Origin: a bacterium
GTDB lineage: Bacteria; Patescibacteriota; Gracilibacteria; Absconditabacterales; Absconditicoccaceae
DNA length: 39,088 nucleotides
Assembly: GCA_023245855.1 (NCBI GenBank)
Contig: JAHFJL010000006.1
Coordinates: 1-39,088 of the forward strand
Direction of reading: 5' to 3'
Positions within the stretch are counted from its first letter, which is position 1; the number at the start of each line of letters is the position of its first letter. The translations under genes and the position numbers were made by a program. Below the pieces are notes generated by a model. The model did not search any database. It was not told the origin of the DNA and saw only the letters and a program-made list of their open reading frames with translations. Positions 31,430 through 39,088 of the stretch are shown here, piece after piece.

Positions 31430-32500
31430 CTACTGTTGTCCTGCTCAAAACAACCACCCCACTTCTTTAGGGTCAATAATCTGTTTATCAATCAATCTTT
31501 GAGTATATTTTTTTAGATTAATCATCCCGATAAGTGAAGAGGTCTCAATAATATTATCAATTTGTTCTATCGCTCTTTTTTTGATATTATTTTTTATAGA
31601 GGTGGTATTAATCATAACTTCATAGATTCATACTCTGGATTTTTCATCTTTGGTTCTTACTAAGAACTGTGATTGGATTCAAATCAACGATTCGGCTAAC
31701 CTATCACTGATACTATCCTGAATTTCTGGTGGAAAAAAAGAGATATATCTATTTACGGTATTTGCAGCAGAATTGGTATGAAGCGTAGAAAATACCAAAT
31801 GCCCCGTTTCAGCCAAACTCAAAGCTGATTCAGCAGTTTCTCTATCACGGATCTCTCCGACAAAGATAATATCGGGATCTTCACGCATAGAGGATCTGAG
31901 TGCATTAGAAAATGATCGAGTGTCATGCCCAATCTCTCTTTGTGAGACAATACATTGTTTGGGTTCAAAAACGAATTCTATAGGATCTTCTATCGTGATA
32001 ATATTTTCATTTCTGGTTTCATTCAAATACTGAAGCATAGCTACAAGCGAAGTGGATTTACCGGATCCTGTAGGCCCAGTCACCAGATATAAGCCTTTCT
32101 TAGCTGAAAGAATATTTTTTTTGATGCTTTCAGCGATATCTGAAAATATAAGCTCTTCAAGATTTTTAGCTACAGCATTGATTTTTCTCATAACCACACC
32201 GACTCTTCCTGTCTTAAAAAAAGCATTGACTCTATAAGGAACATTATTTTTAGATACATAAGCAAAATCAGCCTCCTTATCGCCGAGAAATTTATCAAAT
32301 CTTTGAGGATTTCATTGAAAAAGTTGTCTCAAAACAATCTCCATAGATTCATTACTTAATTTTCCAGCAGTTTCTTCTCTAACAACATCACCATTCATTC
32401 TATAAGAAATACTTTCTCCTCATGACAAATGAAGATCAGAGATATTTGGATTTTTTTCTATCAGAGCTAGGATTTGTTCAATATCAAATGAATTTGCCAT
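31430..32500 (-). CDS. pilT: PilT-family pilus retraction ATPase (356 aa)
   Basis: PilT is a hexameric ATPase that depolymerises type IV pili. Visible parts: N-terminal PAS-like domain with ISDLHLSGGESISYRMNG; Walker A GPTGSGKST (Lys148); Asp box ITIEDPIEFVF; Walker B DPDIIFVGEIRD; His box FSTLHTNSA; and the C-terminal segment with SLIGMINLKKYTQRLI. Length is typical (about 345-360). The Gly pairs in LHLSGGES and elsewhere are TGA-encoded. It has its own promoter and leads the series of pilin-like genes. No pilB, pilC or pilM is in the window, so the motor may serve pili encoded elsewhere. TAG stop. Confidence 0.94.
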
Positions 32501-32580
32501 CCAAAATAACTAACAACTAAAAATGAAATGATTATTTTTTGATACCTGTGTCTTAAATCTTGTATCTAGTATCTAAGTTA

Positions 32581-32608
32581 ATTGTATCCAGAAACCTAAA
32601 TTTTGCAA
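32581..32608 (-). promoter_or_regulatory. Promoter of pilT
   Basis: On the minus strand TTGCAA (32608-32603), 16-bp spacer, TACAAT (32586-32581). The leader is about 75 nt. Confidence 0.5.
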
Positions 32609-32702
32609 ATTTTGGAAAGGTCAAAAAGAAAAAGATTTGACTTTTAATACATTTATGAGATTTTTAGTAAAATATTCTAGGTATTTGCTATAGAATTTTT
32701 GT

Positions 32703-32768
32703 TGTCTCCCTTGAGACCGAAGGGAATCCTGTGAAGGACAAAGTCCACCTTCGTGGATAAAGGAGAAG
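32703..32768 (+). repeat. 66-bp multi-hairpin repeat, copy 2
   Basis: Homologous to 24256-24321 in the opposite orientation (62 of 66 identical). Hairpin arms: CCCTT/AAGGG, TCCT/AGGA and TCCAC/GTGGA, with a possible outer TCTCC/GGAGA stem. It lies 66 bp upstream of the -35 box of the LCP gene. Confidence 0.85.
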
Positions 32769-32834
32769 CCGAAGGCAGAGAGATTTGAACTAAAAAAAAG
32801 AAAAAAATAAATCATGAATATAAAAATAGATCCC

Positions 32835-32862
32835 TTGATGTTTGATTAAAATATACTATAAG
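32835..32862 (+). promoter_or_regulatory. Promoter of the LCP gene
   Basis: TTGATG (32835-32840), 16-bp spacer, TATAAG (32857-32862). Confidence 0.55.
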
Positions 32863-32902
32863 GAGCAATCAATATTGCTTTATTTATTAATTGTGTTGTG
32901 TT

Positions 32903-34387
32903 ATGTTTTTGAAGAAAAAGACATTCAGAAACAAAACGATCTGAGAACTCAATAATTATAATTCTTACAGACCCTTTTCTTGATCAGCTGGAGTAATAAA
33001 ATTGATTATCATACTTTTTTGTATTTTTTTAGTATTTTATGTAGGAAAATTTCTCATAAAATGAGCTCAAATAGTAGGAGGATATATCGGTAAATGAACA
33101 GTAAAAATAATGTCTTCAGCCGTAGGAGATGAGATGATAAGAGATGATTTTTGAAATATCAATGTTATAATTGCTTGATTTGGATGAGAAGGTCATGGAG
33201 GAGGATATCTTGCTGATTCTATCATGGTAGCATCATTTAATCCAAGATTATGAGCAGTGACTATGATGTCTGTACCGAGAGATTTATATGTATTCAATGA
33301 CCAAGAGAAAATCATAGGGAGAATTAATGCTGTTTTTTCCCATAGTGTAGGGAGAAAACTTCAATTAGATACATGAGCAAAAGCGCTTTCAGATAAGTTA
33401 GAGCAGATAATGGGGATTAAAACACCCTATTATGCTTTAGTGGATTTTTGATGATTTAAGGATGTAATAGATACCTTAGGATGAATCACTATTGATGTTC
33501 CCGAAGTTATCCATGATACCACATATCCAGCAGTGGAAAACTGATGATATATGACCGTCCATTTTGATACGGGTATAAACGTTATGGATTGAGAAAAAGC
33601 GCTTGAATACGCGAGATCTAGACATTCAAGTTCAGATTTTTCGAGATCATTGAGACAGCAATTGATCATCCAAGCGATAATAAATAAACTCATGTCAAAC
33701 GGATTAGGTAATGTAAATAAATTAAAACAGTTGTATACCAACTATACCAAGATGGTTACTACAAATATTTCACTCAAAGAAATGATTGGTATGGTAAAAT
33801 ATGTCGACAATCTTAAACATATATTTTCATTCTGATATACTACCGAATGTTCGGAGATGAATTATAAATATTCCTTTCCCGCATGTTTTCTTTATAATCC
33901 ACCGAGAGAGCTTTTTGATGGAGCTTCGGCAATAGTTCCCATATGAGGAACTACTCCTACAGATGTTTCATTTTATGATTATACCAAAAATTTTGCTTTT
34001 TATGTTGCACACAACCAAGAATATTTGATAGAAAACCAAAAGATCCAAGTTCTCAACGCTATAGACAAAAAATATGCTAAAGCTACAATCAAAAGATCAG
34101 ATGCATTTGCAAATCAGCTTGCAGTAAAACTCAAGAAGTATGCTTTCAATATTCTGAGTGTCCAAAATTTTTCTCACTCTCTTTCGGGGACTACGGTATA
34201 TGTACTTGGAAGTTGAGAGTATAAACAAACGATTAAAACACTCAAAAACTTTGTAAACATAGATCAAGTAATTACTATTCCAGATCCTATTCTAGTACAA
34301 CAATATTCATGAGCAGACCTACTTCTTGTATTAGGAAATGGATATATTGATCAGTTAATATCCAAATCATTTAGTTATTATAGATAA
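32903..34387 (+). CDS. LytR-CpsA-Psr (LCP) family protein (494 aa)
   Basis: LCP proteins are membrane-anchored phosphotransferases that attach polymers such as teichoic acid or capsule to peptidoglycan. A cytoplasmic head and one membrane helix (about 32-53) precede the LCP domain (about 75-255): ADSIMVASFNP, VTMMSVPRDLYV, GRINAVFSHS, YYALVDFGGFKDVIDTLGG, GEKALEYARSRH and FSRSLRQQLIIQ. The conserved Arg and Asp residues that bind the polyprenyl diphosphate are present. A C-terminal LytR_C-like domain (VQNFSHSLSGTTVYVLGS, about 405-490) follows. Nearly twenty TGA codons encode Gly, among the highest densities in the window. TAA stop; rnc follows after 39 bp. Confidence 0.93.
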
Positions 34388-34426
34388 AACAACCAAATAA
34401 TTTTTTAAATTTATTTTGTGCAGGAG

Positions 34427-35149
34427 ATGTTTGATCAAGTACTCAATAGTAAAAATGAGATTATTTCTTATCTCAAAAATCTCTGAATACCCACAAAAGA
34501 GATAAAAAACGAGGATTTGATGCTCACAGCATTTATCCACAAATCATATGCTGCTGATTATAAAGATAATATCCACCACAACGAAAGACTAGAATTCGTG
34601 GGTGATGGAATATTAGGTGCTATCATTGATAAGCTCTTGTTTATCGAACATCCTGAGATGCCAGAATCAGAATTAACACTATATAAGATAGCTTTAGTGA
34701 GAGAAGAGATTCTTGCCGAAATAGCCCAAGATATCAAACTCAATGAGATGGTATTCATCAGTAAAGGTGAAGAAAAAATGCAATGAAGATACAAGGAATC
34801 CATTCTTTCTGACACACTTGAAGCATTGATTGGATATCTCTATTTAGATGTATGAGTAGATAGTACCGAACAATTCATCAAAACATATGTATATAGCAAA
34901 ATCCATCAGATATCAAAAAATCCAATCCAAAGTTACAAAACAATGGTCCAAGAGATAGTGCAAAAGCTTCATAAACAAGTACCAGAGTATAATGATATCG
35001 AACATAAGAAAGATGAGAAGTGAAATGTGATAGAATATAAATCAGAGATCTCTATCGTGGGAAAAAAAGTCAGTGAATGATTTGGTTCAAATAAGAAAAA
35101 AGCACAAGAAGAGGCAGCAAAAAACTATTATGTAAGCTTAAAATTATAA
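34427..35149 (+). CDS. rnc: Ribonuclease III (240 aa)
   Basis: RNase III cuts double-stranded RNA, as in rRNA maturation. The RNase III signature ERLEFVGDGILGAII holds metal-binding Glu56 and Asp60, and SDTLEALIGYLYLDVG supplies the second Asp and Glu. A double-stranded RNA-binding domain with NPIQSYKTMVQEIVQ and NKKKAQEEAAKNYY completes it. Five TGA codons encode Gly. The ATG at 34427 directly follows AGGAG, too close for a normal Shine-Dalgarno spacing, so an in-frame GTG at 34418 may be the true start. TAA stop. Confidence 0.93.
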
Positions 35150-35218
35150 TGATTGGACTTGAAAAAAAGGTATAAATAGATACAGTTCATAACGTTTTTT
35201 AGACTTTATAATCAAAAG

Positions 35219-36184
35219 ATGAGACCATTTTCTATTATCAAAAGAGCGTATTTGTGGGTAAGTATCGGAGGAATAATTTTGATTATTGCCTTATTTATGT
35301 TTTTCAAAAATGCTAGATATTCTGAAGAATTCACTGGAGGAGTAAAAATCACCGTTGCAGGTAATCTTGATCAAAATAAGGTAAAAAGCGATATTACCTC
35401 TTTCCTTGCTACGGAATGATATCCCAACAGTGAAGTAGGAGTACAACTCACAAAAGATACAACCGATCTTTCTTTGAGAACTCAGGTAACAAGTGATGAT
35501 AAGGTAAATGTTTTATCAAAAGACATCCAAGCTTTCCTTATCCAAAAAGGATATATCCAAAACACTCAACAAGTGCTTGAACAATCTATCACATGACCTA
35601 GCGTAGGAGCATATATGCAAAAATCTGCTAAAAATGCACTGATCGTAGGTATTATTTTGATGGCGATATATATGTTATTTTCATTTGCTGGAATCAGAAA
35701 AGAGATTTCACCAAGTATTTTAGCTTTGGTAGTTATCGCTACGATGGTGTTTGATGTGGGAGTTCCTGCATGAGCATATGGATTTTGGATGATGATAGAC
35801 AAGACAATGGCTGTAAATACAGTATTTATCATAGCAGTACTGACAAATATGGGATACAGCATCAATGATACTATTATCATCTTTGATAGAATAAGAGAAA
35901 ATATCACAAATAAAGCAGGACAAAAATGAATATTATTTGGTAAGATTTTTGAAGATAGTCTTTGGCAGACCATGAGAAGATCATTAGGTACGGTATTTTC
36001 AGTATTATTAGTGATTATTGCAATGTATCTCCTTGGATCAGGAGCTATTAGAGAATTTGCTTTCACAATATGAATGTGAGTGATCTTTGGATCATACTCC
36101 TCTATCTTCATTTCAGCACCGCTTACCTATATTCTTCTCGGTAAATACAAAAAAGAAAGAAAAGAAATGTTAGCACAAAAGTAA
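35219..36184 (+). CDS. secF: Protein translocase subunit SecF (321 aa)
   Basis: SecF works with SecD to drive late steps of protein export by the Sec channel using the proton gradient. Visible: first helix, then EEFTGGVKITV at the start of the external domain; SVGAYMQKSAKNALIVG; TNMGYSINDTIIIFDRIREN, the family signature; RRSLGTVFSVLLVIIAMYLLGSG; and the last helices ending APLTYILL. Six helices are expected. No secD gene lies directly upstream, where it usually is; rnc is there. Several TGA codons encode Gly, including one in the FGGxx-type loop. TAA stop. Confidence 0.94.
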
Positions 36185-36312
36185 TAAAATGTAATATTCT
36201 ATCGGACGTAATGAATAATAATGTGTAGTAATGAATTATAATTACACGAAGCATATTATATCGGAGATCTATTACACGAAGTAAATTACGTTTATTTGTT
36301 TATTATCATAGT

Positions 36313-37044
36313 TTGGAAGTTCTTTCTAAAATTGTTTGTTACCACAATGATGATTTTTATTTTATGTGGAAACCGCGCTCTATGCCCACAGCTTTTGGGC
36401 AAGAGATATGTTTTTTGGATATACTTTTATGAAAAGATATAGACCCAAAGACTGATTTTTCTATTCCAGCATTTTTACTCCCTTATCTCAATCTTCCTTC
36501 CTTCAAGACATATACGCTTACGGCTACGACAATCCAAAACCAATTCAAAATATTCGGGATGGATCAAGAATTAGGATTACTCAATAGACTCGACAATGAA
36601 ACAGCAGGATTTCTTTATTTTGCTAAGAATCAAGAAGTTTTTGATAAATATAAAAATGTGCAAGCCGAAGGTCAGGTCAGTAAACAATATATAGCCCAAA
36701 TCTATGGAGTACCCAAAGACAAAGAATTTGAAATAGATACTCCCATCATGCATCACAAATACAAGGAAGATAGGATGATTCTTGTTCGCAGTGACAAAGA
36801 TGCTGAAAAATGAAGAAGTAGACAACATCATGTACATACAACTGTCAAAGTATTAGATACTAATAGAAAAAACCTTATCACTACCCTACTTGTGACAATC
36901 TATAAAGGAGTTAGACATCAAATAAGAGTGCATTTGGCAGGTATAGGATATCCAGTTATAGGTGATACACTGTATGGAGAAGAACAAAAAAAAGGGACAT
37001 TACGTCTTTGGAGTATGGGATTTCAAATACACGATAAAAAATAA
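36313..37044 (+). CDS. RluA-family pseudouridine synthase (243 aa)
   Basis: The catalytic motif LGLLNRLDNETAGFLYF (catalytic Asp in RLD; the more usual form is HRLDxxTSG) and the C-terminal GVRHQIRVHLAGIGYPVIGDTLYG identify the RluA/RsuA group, which isomerises uridine in rRNA or tRNA. Two Met codons in frame (36364, 36385) would cut into the N-terminal strand pair IVCYHNDDFYFMWKPRSMP, so the TTG at 36313 is preferred; this is uncertain. There is no S4 domain at the N-terminus. One TGA in the head and one in DAEKGRSRQHH. The upstream 128 bp carries ATTACACGAAG-type repeats. TAA stop. Confidence 0.85.
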
Positions 37045-37052
37045 ATATATAG

Positions 37053-37105
37053 TTGACAAAAAAACATAAATATGTATACAATATAAAGCATATTTATGTT
37101 TTTTT
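37053..37105 (+). promoter_or_regulatory. Promoter nested in a 17-bp perfect inverted repeat
   Basis: TTGACA (37053-37058), 16-bp spacer and TATACA (37075-37080). Arms 37058-37074 and 37089-37105 are perfect reverse complements (core CATAAATATG). The left arm is the promoter spacer; the 14-nt loop carries the -10 box. The right arm ends in T8, so the same repeat can act as terminator of the RluA-type gene (stop at 37044). Confidence 0.7.
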
Positions 37106-37112
37106 TATAAAT

Positions 37113-38753
37113 ATGGAAAATAAGGTAAACTGAGATGATGGATATTATACGGGAAATGATTTATTAGATTCAAATGAAAAAATCCTTTTCCAAAAAATCA
37201 ATGAAGCGATCAAACAACAAAAAACAGTGATTGCTAATATTTTTTCATTAAAAGAAAAAAATGATGAAAAACTACAAAAATATAGGAAAGAAATAGAAGA
37301 ACTTAAGGTACAACAAGCTCCTGAATCTAAAATCAATACATTAGAGCGTGTTCGTTCCACGATAAATCATACACAATCACTTATCATTCAAATACTCCAA
37401 CCGACATTCAATCAATTATTTGATGAAATTGCTGGTGATTTTGCTTTATGAGGATTAGGATATAATGAGAAATTAAGGACCAGTACATGGTTAAATTTTA
37501 TATTAGGATATAGAAAAATAGAACATAGGATAGATGGTTCCAGAGATCAATATAGATACGAGTTTGCTGCTAGAACCAGAGAGGAAAAAAATGAAAAGAA
37601 AATACAAGAAAAGGCAGAAAAAATCAAGAAAAATAAAGAAAAAGTACAGCTTCCGCTAGATCATCTTCTCCTCAATCAACAAACTTATCCAGAACTCAAA
37701 CAAACTATGTTGATAAAAATAGACAGTATAGTGAGTGATTATCAGCAAAAAATTTTAAAAGATACCAAAGACCCTACACAGCTAAAATGCCTTATAGACA
37801 ATTATTTTCTCTTTATTTTCCTTCAGATGCTTATCCAAAGCAAGGTAGTCTTTGATACCAAAAAACCTAGAAGTAATCCATTTTTTGTTCAGGTCCTAGA
37901 TGATTGTTTGCTTCATATACAAGAAAAATATGGTATAATTTTAACGATATCATCAGATGATATTAAGAAGAAATTTTTTAGTAAAATAGATGAAACAACT
38001 CAACCTTTAGAATTAATATATAAAAATTGCACAGAATCAGATCTTTTAGAATGGGAAAGATATCTCAATACTTATTTTTTTGTTCCAAAAAAAACATCTG
38101 TAGATCATCTCCGTAGAAGAATTATGAGTGATCGCATCTCTAGCATGCAAAGAATGGAAAACTATCGGGAAATGTTAAATCCCCTCTATCATTGAGCCAA
38201 AGAACAAAGGGATAAAATTCTCAAAACGATAGAAATATTAGAAAAACATCAAGCGAATGATAATATGATAAGTAATATATTACAACAAATTAAGGAAAAC
38301 CTAGTAAAATCAGAAGAAGATATGAAAAATAGCGTAGTTTTTGAAGAAGAGCCGATTATAACCAAAAATCCTGAGTCAATAATCAAAATACAACAACAAT
38401 ATCTTAAATGGTATCAAATACCTGTTCAATATCGAAAAATATTTGGTGTAGTCATAAATAGACTCAATCATTTTCATCAAGTTAAGGCACATCTAACCAA
38501 AAAAGCCAATAAAAACAATGAAAAGATCTTAGATCAACTTATTGATTCTGATCAAAAAATCGAAGATATTCTTCATTATCTTAATAAATTAATTACAACC
38601 AACTACGTTTCTACTCATTTTCATCAAAAATGGACCAAAAAACAACAAGAAAAATATCAAATAATACAATCCTTATGTAATGGAACCCAAAAAATACAAA
38701 ATATCATAAAACCCAAAGAAGTTATAACATGACAAATTGCTTTAGAGTTTTAG
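37113..38753 (+). CDS. Large coiled-coil protein of unknown function (546 aa)
   Basis: A soluble, mostly helical protein without signal peptide or membrane helix. Coiled-coil regions are near residues 30-75 (EKNDEKLQKYRKEIEELK) and 155-180 (TREEKNEKKIQEKAEKIKK), and in the C-terminal third. The middle contains folded-looking sequence with Trp, Tyr and Cys (LKCLIDNYFLFIFLQML, NPFFVQVLDDCL). Four TGA codons encode Gly (at ENKVNG, FALG, LYHG and VITG). No family recognised. TAG stop. It is controlled by the unusual promoter-repeat at 37053-37105 and followed by another unknown gene. Confidence 0.8.
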
Positions 38754-38764
38754 GTAGACAATAT

Positions 38765-38793
38765 TTGATTTTTTTGTCTAATCTGACTATAAT
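38765..38793 (+). promoter_or_regulatory. Promoter of the gene at 38826
   Basis: TTGATT (38765-38770), 17-bp spacer, TATAAT (38788-38793); the only recognised promoter here with 17 bp. Confidence 0.6.
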
Positions 38794-38825
38794 TACATAA
38801 ATTTTATCTATTTTTTTATGTCTAT

Positions 38826-39088
38826 ATGATAAATGTTCCAGCAAAAGATATTAATTTTAAGCCTTTGACTCCTGAACGAGCACAAGAGTATCTCCAAAAA
38901 AAACCACAATACTTGGCAATTTGGAAATCTTTGATTCCAAGATATTTTGGAGCTAATGAATTTTGTTATATAATAAATACCATTAGAACGAAAAGAATAG
39001 ATGCTAATGATAAAATTTCTCAAAAAATTGAGACTCTAGAGCATAAAAAGAATGAAGAATGACTTTCTTGAGATGAAATTCAAAAAGT
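38826..39088 (+). CDS. Protein of unknown function, 5' part only
   Basis: The visible 87 residues start MINVPAKDINFKPLTPERAQ and continue through a helical, Lys/Glu-rich stretch with two TGA-encoded Gly near the edge (NEEGLSGDEIQK). The frame is still open at the right edge. No signal peptide. The style (soluble, charged, helical) resembles the neighbour at 37113, but I see no homology. No family recognised. Confidence 0.7.

Larger units (their letters stand above)
32501..32902. other. Divergent intergenic region between pilT and the LCP gene
   Basis: This 402-bp gap holds the pilT promoter (minus), the second 66-bp multi-hairpin repeat and the LCP promoter (plus). A short GCC/GGC hairpin directly follows the repeat at about 32767-32776. 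No gene is evident. Confidence 0.6.

Noticed and set aside
35566-36111. Minus-strand 181-codon open frame
   Set aside because: It is antisense to secF, whose family signature is clear; no ribosome-binding site or family match.

Overview
The window comes from an AT-rich genome that reads UGA as glycine (genetic code 25). That code is known from Candidatus Absconditabacteria (SR1) and Gracilibacteria (BD1-5) in the Candidate Phyla Radiation. Dozens of in-frame TGA codons fall exactly where conserved glycines belong: the KTG box of a penicillin-binding protein, GHGGHT of RsmH, the G3 motif of HflX, the P-loop of CMP kinase, FYAGNC of a CHAP domain and the HKD region of a phospholipase D. All 33 complete protein genes end in TAA (29) or TAG (4). 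Under the standard code most genes look shattered; with UGA=Gly they are intact. All coordinates below use code 25.

Layout. 1-2510: 5' part of a 23S rRNA gene on the minus strand, with its own promoter and no 16S gene upstream. 2960-5554 (+): an exported protein of unknown function and a two-HKD phospholipase D/cardiolipin synthase-like enzyme. 5616-10156 (-): a class A PBP with Ig-like C-terminal domains, a LysM-LysM-CHAP peptidoglycan hydrolase and tRNA-Ser. 10426-12391: peptide deformylase (+) facing an FtsL-like protein and RsmH (-), a trimmed dcw-type pair. 12539-13407 (+): two paralogous orphan genes, each with its own promoter and terminator. 13568-15870 (+): Der, LspA and a DUF3127-like protein. 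15929-20004 (-): a baseplate-J-like membrane protein, a divergent Lgt-like protein and RNase Y. 20248-22276: HflX (+), CMP kinase (-) and an SdpR-like ArsR repressor (-). 22514-25594 (+): two membrane-anchored proteins with FecR-like segments around a CutA1-like protein.

25645-32500 (-) is the most distinctive block: PilT ATPase, two small charged proteins, two VirB2/TrbC-like pilins, a small membrane protein, a tRNA-Gly with two degenerate tandem copies of its 5' half, and a 954-residue protein joining a lytic transglycosylase domain to an SGNH hydrolase. 32903-39088 (+): an LCP-family protein, RNase III, SecF, an RluA-type pseudouridine synthase, a 546-residue coiled-coil protein and the start of another gene.

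The window is rich in envelope functions: wall synthesis, wall cleavage, wall-polymer ligation, lipoprotein processing and a pilus or secretion apparatus. This would fit a surface-attached or predatory CPR cell, but the lifestyle is inference. Thirteen sigma70-type promoters are recognisable upstream of genes; twelve have a 16-bp spacer. A 66-bp multi-hairpin element occurs twice, in opposite orientations, in the two longest structured intergenic gaps.
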